Source: an uncultured Clostridia bacterium (GTDB lineage Bacteria > Bacillota > Clostridia > TANB77 > CAG-508). From it: 28,279 nt of DNA. The notes below the pieces were generated by a model that had not been told where the DNA came from, searched no databases, and worked only from the letters and a program-made list of their open reading frames with translations. This document shows, one piece after another, positions 8,156-15,557 of this stretch. How positions within the stretch are numbered: the first letter of the stretch is position 1; every line of letters starts with the position of its first letter. The translations under genes were made by a program, and so were the position numbers. The stretch lies in assembly GCA_934169775.1 (NCBI GenBank), contig CAKPOI010000018.1, positions 1-28,279 of the forward strand, written 5' to 3'.

Positions 8156-9316
8156 CTATCTATACATCATTCCACTATTAGATATTTTTATAACTAATGT
8201 TGTTCCCACAATAACCATAACTGATATTGAACACAAAATTGCCAAAAGTACTTTAAATATATCTCCTATTTGCTCTAATAATTTTATTATTTTTGCATCT
8301 GCTATTGGCTCACTTACACTTGCTAGAATTTTATAAGATACTGTTAATATTGCTATTTTCAAAATTGGCATTATACATATTCCTATAATGATTATTACTC
8401 CTATTACCCCTATTGCATTTTTTAATATAATTCCACATCCTAAAACTGTATCTACAGCATCTCCTAGGATTTTTCCTACTATTGGTATACTACTACTAAC
8501 TATTGCTTTTGCTGTTTTAGCTGTAATTCCATCTATACTACTTGATAGTGTTCCTTCTAAAGAAATAACTCCAACAAATGTTGTTAGTATAATTCCTAAA
8601 ATCCATATAATACCTGAATTAAATGTTTTCGATATTTTATCTATTTGCACTTTTTCCCCTATTTTTGATACAATGCTTAAAGTTGCTGCAATTAACACTG
8701 CTGGTATTAAAAAACTTTGAATTATATTTCCTATGAAATTTATCATAAACAATATTGCAGGCTCTAAAATACTGCTGGTTGTTATACTTCCCGTATATAG
8801 CATTAATGATACTAATATTGGAATTAATGAATTCATAAATCCAACCAAATTTGTTGCAGTTTCTTTTACCATTGATATTACATCAGAAAAATTATTCATA
8901 ATAACTGTTACTATTGCTATGTATTGTACATAATAAATCATTTTTGAAACATTATCATTCTGTAAATTTTCGCTTATTGATTTTAATATACTATGTATTA
9001 CTATGATGATTAAAATACTTACCAAACTTTTTATTCCTGTTTTTACTTCTTTACCTAATAGATTTATTATTTTTTTGTATAATGTGCTATTATCAATATT
9101 TCCCTTTATTGCACTATTTAACATTGAATTTATATCTATTCCTTCAAAAAATTCTCCAGTATATTTACTAGCATTTTCTATAAAACTACTTATTCCAAAT
9201 GTCTCTTTTTGCGAGTTTATCATTTCTTCATCTGTACTTGCTGCAAATGTATTTAAACTAAAAATATGTATAAAAAAAATTGTCAATATTACTATTTTTA
9301 ATGCTTTTGATTTCAC
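8156..9316 (-). CDS. spoIIIAE: Stage III sporulation protein AE
   Basis: 386 aa polytopic membrane protein of the SpoIIIA complex. A cleavable-looking signal sequence ('KIVILTIFFIHIFSLNTFAAS') is followed by a short extracytoplasmic segment and about eight hydrophobic helices from residue 95 onward, with the conserved 'SGIIWILGIILTTFVGVISLEGT' and 'SIPIVGKILGDAVDTVLGC' regions. I choose the GTG at 9316 because AGGAGG lies nine nucleotides upstream. The longer form from 9373 would place that ribosome binding site inside the gene and add a polar extension before the signal peptide. Confidence 0.92.
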   Translation of the reverse strand: MKSKALKIVILTIFFIHIFSLNTFAASTDEEMINSQKETFGISSFIENASKYTGEFFEGIDINSMLNSAIKGNIDNSTLYKKIINLLGKEVKTGIKSLVSILIIIVIHSILKSISENLQNDNVSKMIYYVQYIAIVTVIMNNFSDVISMVKETATNLVGFMNSLIPILVSLMLYTGSITTSSILEPAILFMINFIGNIIQSFLIPAVLIAATLSIVSKIGEKVQIDKISKTFNSGIIWILGIILTTFVGVISLEGTLSSSIDGITAKTAKAIVSSSIPIVGKILGDAVDTVLGCGIILKNAIGVIGVIIIIGICIMPILKIAILTVSYKILASVSEPIADAKIIKLLEQIGDIFKVLLAILCSISVMVIVGTTLVIKISNSGMMYR

Positions 9317-9375
9317 ATTTACATTTCCTCCTATTTTTATATTATTGTGCATATTATGTATTTTGCTTTGCAAAT

Positions 9376-9399
9376 TTCGCGTGCAAACAAATACGCGAA
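9376..9399. repeat. GC-rich hairpin between spoIIIAD and spoIIIAE
   Basis: The perfect 7-bp inverted repeat TTCGCGT / ACGCGAA is separated by a 10-nt loop, with a further AAA/TTT pairing beyond one mismatch. It stands out in an AT-rich 134-bp gap within the operon. No T-run follows, so it is more likely an mRNA processing or stability element, or a protein site, than a terminator. Confidence 0.5.
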
Positions 9400-9450
9400 C
9401 TTTAAAATGTTCTAATAAGTGCTAATGTTATTAATGTTGACTTTTGTCTT

Positions 9451-9837
9451 TCAAGGTAATATTTTTAAAATAATTTCTAATAAGCTTGATATTATTGGTA
9501 TAGACATTGATATTATTATAATTTTTGTACCTAATTCTATTTTACTACTTATTGCTGATTCACCTGCATCTTTGCAAATACTTACTGCAAATTCTGACAA
9601 AAAAGCTATTCCTGTAATTTTGATTAATATTGTTATAAATTGATTATTTATATTTGCTTTATTTGAAATAGATTGTATTAATTGTACAATTCCTGTTAGC
9701 TTGTCCATCACTAACAAAAGTATTAGTACTCCTGTAAGTAAACTTATGTATAATGCAAATTCTGGTTTATATTGTTTTAATAATATTATAAGAATAAGTG
9801 CTACTAATGCTATTGCTATAATTTTTATAACTTCCAT
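9451..9837 (-). CDS. spoIIIAD: Stage III sporulation protein AD
   Basis: 128 aa with four hydrophobic helices. The family pattern includes 'VALILIILLKQYKPEFALYISLLTGV'-like helices and 'ITGIAFLSEFAVSICKDAGESAISSKIE'. I take the ATG at 9837; an in-frame GTG three codons upstream would sit too close to the AAAGGAA ribosome binding site. In the SpoIIIA complex it is a small integral membrane component. It lies 47 bp after spoIIIAC. Confidence 0.93.
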   Translation of the reverse strand: MEVIKIIAIALVALILIILLKQYKPEFALYISLLTGVLILLLVMDKLTGIVQLIQSISNKANINNQFITILIKITGIAFLSEFAVSICKDAGESAISSKIELGTKIIIISMSIPIISSLLEIILKILP

Positions 9838-9884
9838 TTTTATCACATTCCTTTCTCAGTTTAGCAAATCTAATTAGAAAAGAA

Positions 9885-10079
9885 TTATAAATTAAATAAT
9901 GTTCTTACAGTATCAAATAAACCACTTATTTCCTTTATTACCATTGTTAATACAATTACTAGCCCTGCTAAAGTTGTCATCATTGCCTGATCTTCTCTTC
10001 CTGCTCTTACTAATACTTGATGCAATACCGCTACTAAAATTCCTATTGCTGCTATTTTGAATAGTAAATTAATATCCAT
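9885..10079 (-). CDS. spoIIIAC: Stage III sporulation protein AC
   Basis: 64 aa with two transmembrane helices and the conserved centre 'VLHQVLVRAGREDQAMMTTLAGL'. Full length for the family. ATG at 10079 is preceded by AAAGGAATG. Small membrane subunit of the SpoIIIA channel, in its standard place between spoIIIAB and spoIIIAD. Confidence 0.95.
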   Translation of the reverse strand: MDINLLFKIAAIGILVAVLHQVLVRAGREDQAMMTTLAGLVIVLTMVIKEISGLFDTVRTLFNL

Positions 10080-10129
10080 TAGATATCATTCCTTTCATAT
10101 TTTATTTAAAAAATATTTGTATTAAACCT

Positions 10130-10643
10130 TTAAACTAAAATTATTACCAGTGCTAGTCCTCCTATTGTTCCAAGCTTTTGATATAGCTTTTCATTTTTGT
10201 TTTTTTCTTGTATTGCATCTTGTATTTGAACTTCTAAAAATTCTTCTGTGAGCTCTATTTGACTTACTTGACCTTCTGCATCTGAGCTGCCGCAACATTT
10301 TAGATAAACTTTTTAATTTTTTTATATCTTCTTCTTTCATATTGGTGTTTATTTCTTCTAGTGCTTTGTTCCAAGCATCACCTGCAGTTTGAGTATTCAT
10401 ATTATTTTTTGCATGTACAAATATATCTTCTATATTTTTTATCGTTGTATTTTGACTTATTTCTTCAAAAATTTCTCCTATTGGAGAATATGTAAATTTT
10501 ATTTTATTCTTAAATATATTTAATGCATTTTTTATTTCTTCTAATTCTTCTACTCTATAATTATATTTTTTTGCAATTATTTTTCCTATAAGACTCATTG
10601 CTAACCATAGCAAAATTAGCATAATGTATTTTACTATATTCAT
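10130..10643 (-). CDS. spoIIIAB: Stage III sporulation protein AB, read through a +1 frameshift at a CGG codon
   Basis: The start ATG at 10643 follows AAAGGAA. Residues 1-117 give the SpoIIIAB N-terminus: a hydrophobic helix 'YIMLILLWLAMSLIGKIIA', then 'LEEIKNALNIFKNKIKFTYS' and 'GDAWNKALEEI'. At codon 118 the zero frame reads CGG (C at 10292) and turns into an Arg/Ser-rich nonsense tail ending at 10191. Skipping the C gives 'MLGSSDAEGQVSQIELTEEF', then 'YQKLGTIGGLALVIILV' and a stop at 10130. This is the expected C-terminus with its last membrane helix, 170 aa in all. SpoIIIAB is needed for the mother cell-forespore channel, so an intact product is expected in a sporulating cell. Palindromic element R1 lies immediately upstream. 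Confidence 0.87.
10290..10292 (-). other. CGG +1 frameshift site in spoIIIAB
   Basis: The mRNA reads ATG TTG CGG CAG in the zero frame. The conserved reading is ATG TTG, skip C, GGC AGC TCA GAT. Neither slippage of the preceding TTG codon nor a nearby stop explains the shift, which fits out-of-frame Gly-tRNA binding at a hungry CGG. Confidence 0.6.
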
Positions 10644-10675
10644 TTTATCACATTCCTTTCTAAAGGCTCTGATTA

Positions 10676-10784
10676 GTTGGAAAAGAATTAAATTTTGGCA
10701 AGGCAACTTTTATTTAAAAGGCAAGGGCGCATACCGCGTTTTAAATAAAAGTTAACACAGCCAAAATTGTAATTATTTTTCAAC
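10676..10784. repeat. Palindromic repeat element copy R1 between spoIIIAA and spoIIIAB
   Basis: The 109-bp element has outer arms at 10676-10699 and 10760-10784 (GTTGGAAAAGAATTA.. against its near-complement ending CAAC) and inner arms at 10705-10719 and 10739-10753 that are a perfect 15-bp inverted repeat. The loop holds GC-rich GGCGC/CGCG. It begins one nucleotide after the spoIIIAA stop, so the operon mRNA would carry a long hairpin there. It shares its outer arms and overall plan with R2 and R3 upstream of spoIIIAA. MITE-like or an operon-internal RNA element; no ORF inside. Confidence 0.75.
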
Positions 10785-10785
10785 T

Positions 10786-11658
10786 TTATCCTCCTAAAAA
10801 AATTATCTTCTCTATCAACTTCGATTCTATTAATTTATTAATTTCAAGATTTGCTTTTATATTTGACATATCTTTTCCATGCATTGTAAAAATTCCTTTT
10901 ACTCCTGAGCATATTGCATATTGAATAGCTTGTACATCTTCTTTTGTACCTATTTCATCACATGCAATTACTTCTGGTCCCATAGAACGTATCAAAATTT
11001 GCATTCCCTGAAATTTTGATACATTTTCTATAACATCTGTTCTAACTCCTATATCATTTTGTGGAACTCCTTTATACATTGCTGCAATTTCTCCCCTTTC
11101 ATCTACTACTCCACATATTTTTCCCCTAAATTTTATTTCTGGAATTCCATTGCTTATGTTTCTTATTACATCTCTTAGTATTGTCGTTTTTCCTTTGCCT
11201 GGTGGTGACACAATTAAAGTATTATAGATTGTGTTGTGTTCTGCGTCTATTATATCTCCTAAAATTTTTTGACTACATCCTTTTATTTCTCTTGCTATTC
11301 TGAAATTTAAACTTGATATATATTTTATATTACTTACTTTTCCGTCTTCTATTACACATGTTCCCGTTATCCCTACTCTATGGCCTCCTCTTATTGTTAT
11401 ATACCCTTGGGATATCTGCTCTTTATATGCATATATTGAGTTTTCACTTATCTTTTGTACAATATACAGCATGTCCTTTTCTGTTACTTGATATTGAATT
11501 ACTATGTCTATTTCCCTTAATTTTATGATTATTGGCATTTGGATTTTTATTCTTATCTCTATTGCTTTTTTGTATATTTCTATTTGTGGATTTTGCCTTG
11601 CTGCCTCTTCTATCATATTTACTATATTTATTGGAAAATACATCATTATCTGTTCCAC
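10786..11658 (-). CDS. spoIIIAA: Stage III sporulation protein AA, AAA+/secretion-type ATPase
   Basis: 290 aa ATPase of the SpoIIIA complex, related to type II/IV secretion ATPases. Walker A is 'SPPGKGKTT' and the Walker B-like region is 'MGPEVIACDEIGTKEDV'. Also present are 'GYITIRGGHRVGITGTC' and 'GKICGVVDERGEIAAMYKGVPQNDIGVRTDV'. I choose the GTG at 11658 because AAAGGA sits eight nucleotides upstream. The in-frame ATG at 11694 and TTG at 11739 have no ribosome binding site, and the TTG extends into repeat DNA. First gene of the operon; its natural upstream region is occupied by repeats R2 and R3. Confidence 0.93.
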   Translation of the reverse strand: MEQIMMYFPINIVNMIEEAARQNPQIEIYKKAIEIRIKIQMPIIIKLREIDIVIQYQVTEKDMLYIVQKISENSIYAYKEQISQGYITIRGGHRVGITGTCVIEDGKVSNIKYISSLNFRIAREIKGCSQKILGDIIDAEHNTIYNTLIVSPPGKGKTTILRDVIRNISNGIPEIKFRGKICGVVDERGEIAAMYKGVPQNDIGVRTDVIENVSKFQGMQILIRSMGPEVIACDEIGTKEDVQAIQYAICSGVKGIFTMHGKDMSNIKANLEINKLIESKLIEKIIFLGG

Positions 11659-11704
11659 TGTTTTTTTCCTTTCTAAAATTGTAATTATTTCCATATTTTT
11701 ATTT

Positions 11705-11833
11705 GTTGGAAAAGAATTAAATTTTGACAAGGAAAACAAATTTAAAATTTATGAGGCATACAATGGTACGTTGATTAAATTTTAAATGAAGTTTAACGCA
11801 GTCAAAATTGTAATTATTCCCATATTTTTATTT
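11705..11833. repeat. Palindromic repeat element copy R2, first unit of a 129-bp tandem pair
   Basis: It begins GTTGGAAAAGAATTA like R1 and carries an internal imperfect inverted repeat (CAAATTTAAAATTTATGA against GATTAAATTTTAAATG). Its right end departs from the R1/R3 terminus after AATTATT and runs into a 'CCCATATTTTTATTT' stretch that also occurs just before it (11690-11704). R2 and R3 are offset by exactly 129 bp, so this is a tandem duplication. Confidence 0.75.
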
Positions 11834-11955
11834 GTTGGAAAAGAATTAAATTTTGACAAGGAAAACAAATTTAAAATTTATGAGGCGTACTTATTGTACA
11901 CTGATTAAATTTAAAATGAAGTTTAACGCAGTCAAAATTGTAATTATTTTTCAAC
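11834..11955. repeat. Palindromic repeat element copy R3, second unit of the tandem pair
   Basis: Nearly identical to R2, with a few changes in the loop and internal arm, and with the complete right terminus ending TTTTTCAAC as in R1. It lies between the yebC terminator and R2, in the place expected for the spoIIIA promoter. The AAAATTGTAATTATTT stretch at about 11675-11690, next to the spoIIIAA start, matches the same terminus and may be the seed of the duplication. Confidence 0.75.
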
Positions 11956-11956
11956 A

Positions 11957-12008
11957 AAAGAAAGCATAAATACCATTACTGTAGTATTATATGCTTTCTT
12001 TTTTTATT
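11957..12008 (-). terminator. Terminator between yebC and the spoIIIA operon
   Basis: The arms AAAGAAAGCATA and TATGCTTTCTTT pair strongly. The minus-strand side continues TTTCTTTTGTTG and the plus-strand side has a run of seven T, so it may work both ways. It ends the yebC transcript. Confidence 0.65.
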
Positions 12009-12040
12009 TAGAACTATTTATATAAAATTATTATAATTTA

Positions 12041-12760
12041 TTATTCTTCCCAATTGTGATATACATTAGCTACATCATCTAATTCATCAAGTCTTTCTAA
12101 CAATCTCTCCATTTTTTCTACACCTTTTTCATCTAATTGAACAGTTGTAGTTGGAACCATTTGAACTCCTGCATCTAAGAATTCTAGACCTGCTTCTTCT
12201 AATCTTTCACTTACTGCTGTAAAGTCTGATGGTTCTGTAGTTATTTCATATACTTCTTCTTCAGCTGAAAAGTCTTCTGCACCAGCATCTAAAGCTAACA
12301 TCATTATATCATCTTCTGACATTTCTGTTGATGCTTTTTCTATTACTATTATTCCTTTTTTATTAAACATATATGATACACATCCAGATGTTCCTAAGTT
12401 TCCTCCTGCTTTATCAAATACATGTCTTACATCTGCTGCAGTTCTATTTTTATTGTCTGTAGATGTTTCCACTATTACTGCAACTCCACATGGTCCATAT
12501 CCTTCATATACTATTTCTTCATAGTTTTCATTACTTGTTGATGCTTTTTTTATTGCATTGTTTATTGTGTCATTTGGCATGTTTGCTGCTTTGCACTTTG
12601 CTATTACTGCTTTTAATTTTGAGTTTCCTGCAGGATCTGGTCCTCCTTCTTTTGTTGCTATTAGTAATTCTCTTCCTAACTTTGTAAATATTTTTCCTCT
12701 TGCTGCATCAGCTTTTCCTTTTTTGGCTTGTATGTTATGCCATTTGCTATGTCCTGACAT
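12041..12760 (-). CDS. yebC: YebC/PmpR (TACO1) family protein
   Basis: 239 aa, full length. It begins with the family signature MSGHSKWHNIQAKKGKADAA and contains 'GKIFTKLGRELLIATKEGG', 'NMPNDTINNAIKKA', 'YEGYGPCGVAVIVE', 'TADVRHVFDKAGGNLGTSG' and the C-terminal 'LDELDDVANVYHNWE'. Members were described as transcriptional regulators; YebC-type proteins are now also linked to translation of hard-to-read proline stretches. Strong GGAGG before the ATG at 12760. Monocistronic by context. Confidence 0.96.
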   Translation of the reverse strand: MSGHSKWHNIQAKKGKADAARGKIFTKLGRELLIATKEGGPDPAGNSKLKAVIAKCKAANMPNDTINNAIKKASTSNENYEEIVYEGYGPCGVAVIVETSTDNKNRTAADVRHVFDKAGGNLGTSGCVSYMFNKKGIIVIEKASTEMSEDDIMMLALDAGAEDFSAEEEVYEITTEPSDFTAVSERLEEAGLEFLDAGVQMVPTTTVQLDEKGVEKMERLLERLDELDDVANVYHNWEE

Positions 12761-12939
12761 ATCTCTCTCCTCCTCTTTGTATTTTATCGTATTTTCAAGG
12801 TTTCTATCCTTTATCTTATAATTTTCGTCTTTTATTGTATCACATTATTTCATATTTGTGTAGTATTTTTTTAAATAAATTACTTTTTATTTATATAATA
12901 TAATTGGAATATTTATTAGCTAGTTGTTAGTTCAAAATA

Positions 12940-13785
12940 TTAATTATCAAAGATTCTCCCCACTTTATTTATAGCATTTATTAAATCATTATATTCTATT
13001 TCTTCAGCATAAAAATTATCTTTTTGATACCTTTTCCATTGTTGTCGCATTTTACTATCATTTGCGATTTTCTCCACTATCTTCTTCCAATCCTTTATTA
13101 TTTCACTTGTTTCTCTATATTGTGCTGTTAAAGTTATCGCATCTTTTATGGTTTTTTTATCAATAATTTTGTTTTGAGTATTTATAAGCATATAAACATC
13201 GTAATAATCCCTAATTCTTGTTGAAAGCACCCCTCTTTTTACAATAGCTTCAAATTTTTCGGCAATGATAGTTTCTACATTATATGACCATATTTGTATT
13301 TTTCTATCTTCTAACATTAATGTAAAACTATACTCGATTTCTTTATATGTAATTTTGTCTCCTGTTGTAATATCTATTTTCATTATAACTGGCATTTCAT
13401 TATTATATTTTGCTTCAAATGTAATTCTATACCCACCATAGTCATCATCTTCTCTAATTAATTCAACCTTGTTAATTTTTAATGTCACATTGTCATCAAT
13501 TTCTATATTACATATTTCATCCATAATATTTGTAATATTATCTTTTGTTAATGGAAAGCCTTTTATTGTTGTATCCATATCCATTGTAGTTCTACTATCA
13601 ATTCCAAGCATTGCAGATATTAACATTCCTCCCTTTAATATAAAATTATCTTTATATTTTGAAATCGATATTCTTTCTAATAGTCTTTCTAACTTATATG
13701 TTTGTAAAACTGATTGTGCTGCTACATTATTTTCTTTTGCCATGTTATTTATTATAGCTTTAAAACTCATTGTATTTCTTTTCAA
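12940..13785 (-). CDS. AbiEii/AbiGii-family nucleotidyltransferase toxin
   Basis: 281 aa. It carries the DUF1814 nucleotidyltransferase motifs: 'FILKGGMLIS' (KGG at 51-53), 'RTTMDMDTTIKG' (D69 and D71), 'MKIDITTGD' around 130-140, and 'ETIIAEKFEAIVKRG' with the conserved Lys. In the AbiE system the toxin is bacteriostatic and its cognate antitoxin is the upstream gene product. The start is a TTG at 13785, chosen because GGAGG lies eight nucleotides before it at the end of the antitoxin gene; the next ATG (13770) has no good site. The toxin start abuts the antitoxin stop, so the two are coupled. Confidence 0.9.
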   Translation of the reverse strand: MKRNTMSFKAIINNMAKENNVAAQSVLQTYKLERLLERISISKYKDNFILKGGMLISAMLGIDSRTTMDMDTTIKGFPLTKDNITNIMDEICNIEIDDNVTLKINKVELIREDDDYGGYRITFEAKYNNEMPVIMKIDITTGDKITYKEIEYSFTLMLEDRKIQIWSYNVETIIAEKFEAIVKRGVLSTRIRDYYDVYMLINTQNKIIDKKTIKDAITLTAQYRETSEIIKDWKKIVEKIANDSKMRQQWKRYQKDNFYAEEIEYNDLINAINKVGRIFDN

Positions 13786-14367
13786 TTATAGCACCTCCAT
13801 ATAATTCTTCAATATATTTTGTATTTTAAATTGTTCTGCATATTCATATAATAAAATTAGATTTTTTTCTTTTTTCTTAATGTATCCTTTTATAGCATCA
13901 TTAAATATTTGTGGATCTATCTTATTCCTATCTCTAATAATATCACATATTGTTCTTTCCATATCGTATATTTGTATTGTTGTTCCATCTTGTAATCTCA
14001 TCTCTTTCAATCCTAAAAGATGTTTTTCTTTCTTTATATAATGAACCTTTATAGATTTATCATGTACAGTTATATAACTTGGAAATGTCATATCTATTCT
14101 TATCGGTGTTCTGTCTGTTAAGTCATAAAAGTATAATGCTGTATTATGTGAAAAGATTCCTTTTTTATATTTTTGTCCTAAGATAAAAAATTCATTTATT
14201 TCTTTATCTTTTTCTGCATACACTCCTTTTGATACTTTTTTCAAATATCCTGTTTCTTCTAATTGCCTTATATATTGTCTATGAATATCATTTTTTTGTG
14301 CCTCTTTTGCTAATAGTATGCCATTATTATTTTGTACTAATTCTTTAATTTTTTCTATATTATCCAT
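13786..14367 (-). CDS. AbiEi-type antitoxin / transcriptional autorepressor
   Basis: 193 aa. The N-terminal winged helix (about residues 1-55: 'LVQNNNGILLAKEAQKNDIHRQYIRQLEETGYLKKVSKGVYA') is followed by the C-terminal AbiEi domain ('SHNTALYFYDLTDRTP', 'MERTICDIIRDR', 'FNDAIKGYIKK'). Proteins of this family neutralise the partner toxin (a type IV system) and repress their own promoter by binding inverted repeats. A 12-bp inverted repeat around a perfect promoter lies just upstream (14389-14430), matching that model. First gene of a two-gene operon. Confidence 0.9.
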   Translation of the reverse strand: MDNIEKIKELVQNNNGILLAKEAQKNDIHRQYIRQLEETGYLKKVSKGVYAEKDKEINEFFILGQKYKKGIFSHNTALYFYDLTDRTPIRIDMTFPSYITVHDKSIKVHYIKKEKHLLGLKEMRLQDGTTIQIYDMERTICDIIRDRNKIDPQIFNDAIKGYIKKKEKNLILLYEYAEQFKIQNILKNYMEVL

Positions 14368-14388
14368 TAAAAATCACCTTCTTTTTTT

Positions 14389-14432
14389 GATAACCATACC
14401 CATATTATACATCAAATCGGTATGGTTGTCAA
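14389..14432 (-). promoter_or_regulatory. AbiE operon promoter embedded in an inverted-repeat operator
   Basis: Read on the minus strand: TTGACA (14432-14427), a 17-nt spacer, TATAAT (14409-14404). Two arms, GACAACCATACC (14430-14419) and its complement GGTATGGTTATC (14400-14389), differ at one position. One arm overlaps the -35 box and the other follows the -10 box, so a bound repressor would block polymerase. Confidence 0.8.
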
Positions 14433-14523
14433 ATGTTATAACTAGATAAACGCCTACAATATTATCTTAATTCTGTCTATATTATTTATAAAATTTTATT
14501 TAAACTATAGACCTACAAGCACT

Positions 14524-15459
14524 TCAAATAAAACTAATTTGCTCATTTTTACTAACAATCCAGCTTTTTTGTTTAGCTTCTGTTATTTTATCCCCACTTT
14601 CAGCATTTCCTATTAAAAAAGGAGAATTTTCATCATGTCTTTTCATATTTTCAATAACTAGATTTTTATTATCATTAGCATAACAATACTTGCATAAGTG
14701 TCCACAAGAATTATAACTACCAATATCATTGCCCATAAGGCAATTACATTCTTGTCTCAAATTCTTCCTTTTTGGAGGCTCCAATTTGCAATCTATTGAT
14801 TTTTCAATGATTTCTTGGCTCATGCAACCATTACATTTTAATCCATATTCCGATAAAAAAGTTTTTTCACAACAACTATGAATTGTAATATTATTTGCTT
14901 TTCCTATTTTTGCAAAACTTAACGCTATTTGAGTTTGTTCTTCTTTTGTAGGTGGTCTTAAATCTGGTGCATTTCTTTTCACTTTTTCGTATAAATCCAA
15001 AAAACTAATAGTGCAATTATGAGTGTAACCTTTTAATTGACTAGCTATTTTTTCAAAACACTGTATATGCTTTTTTACATCAAAATCTTTAGTTATAAAA
15101 ATTGGATCATATCTCCATCCAATTGATTCTACTCCTACATGGTTAGATAATTTTTTAAAACTTTCTATCACTTTCTCTTTATCTGGTACAGCTGGCTCTA
15201 TTTCTTTTCCATATGGTGTAATTGTTACAAACCAATACTGTTTATAAATATCAAGTTCATCTAAATATTTTAGCATAGGCTCTGGATTTTTAGTACAAAA
15301 CGCCAAGCAATCTACTACCTTAGATGATAAACTATATTTAGTTACTTGTGATGGATAATATGGATTTCTTACTAATACAAATCTCTCTCGTATTCTATGC
15401 ATTAACCATTTTGAATAAAATGCTGGTATGTCTGTTCTCATTCCTGTATTTATTATCAT
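14524..15459 (-). CDS. DUF1848 family protein with two cysteine clusters
   Basis: 311 aa from the ATG at 15459; an upstream extension to 15579 would be a hydrophobic, unrelated leader. The family signature is visible: 'MIINTGMRTDIPAFYSKW', 'VDCLAFCTKNPEP', 'WFVTITPYGKEIEP', 'GWRYDPIF' and 'CTISFLDLYEKVKRNAP'. Cysteines cluster at 196, 197, 209 and 212 and again at 238, 240, 252, 256 and 259 ('SCGHLCKYCYAN'), suggesting one or two metal or Fe-S sites, somewhat reminiscent of radical-SAM-type proteins. The function is not established. It is transcribed alone; a terminator separates it from the gene upstream. Residues after about 300 look non-conserved. Confidence 0.85.
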   Translation of the reverse strand: MIINTGMRTDIPAFYSKWLMHRIRERFVLVRNPYYPSQVTKYSLSSKVVDCLAFCTKNPEPMLKYLDELDIYKQYWFVTITPYGKEIEPAVPDKEKVIESFKKLSNHVGVESIGWRYDPIFITKDFDVKKHIQCFEKIASQLKGYTHNCTISFLDLYEKVKRNAPDLRPPTKEEQTQIALSFAKIGKANNITIHSCCEKTFLSEYGLKCNGCMSQEIIEKSIDCKLEPPKRKNLRQECNCLMGNDIGSYNSCGHLCKYCYANDNKNLVIENMKRHDENSPFLIGNAESGDKITEAKQKSWIVSKNEQISFI

Positions 15460-15515
15460 GATACATATATATCTCCTTTCAATATAGTATTTAATTGTTA
15501 TTTTTATAATATAAT

Positions 15516-15547
15516 AAAGAATTGCACTAATTATAGCACAATTCTTT
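15516..15547 (-). terminator. Terminator between the MBL-like gene and the DUF1848 gene
   Basis: Perfect 9-bp arms AAAGAATTG (15516-15524) and CAATTCTTT (15539-15547) around a 14-nt loop, directly after the stop of the gene ending at 15558; T/A-rich on the minus-strand exit side. Confidence 0.6.
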
Positions 15548-15557
15548 ATTAATGTCT

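Noticed and set aside
10191..10291. Arg/Ser-rich C-terminus of SpoIIIAB in the zero frame
   Set aside because: It resembles no SpoIIIAB tail, while the +1 frame gives the expected tail with the final membrane helix.
11659..11739. N-terminal extension of SpoIIIAA (starts at 11694 or 11739)
   Set aside because: No ribosome binding site, and the sequence derives partly from the repeat element; GTG 11658 has AAAGGA at proper spacing.
11690..11960. CRISPR-like array from the repeated units
   Set aside because: Only two tandem units plus one distant copy, no unique spacers of uniform length and no cas genes; each unit is itself palindromic.
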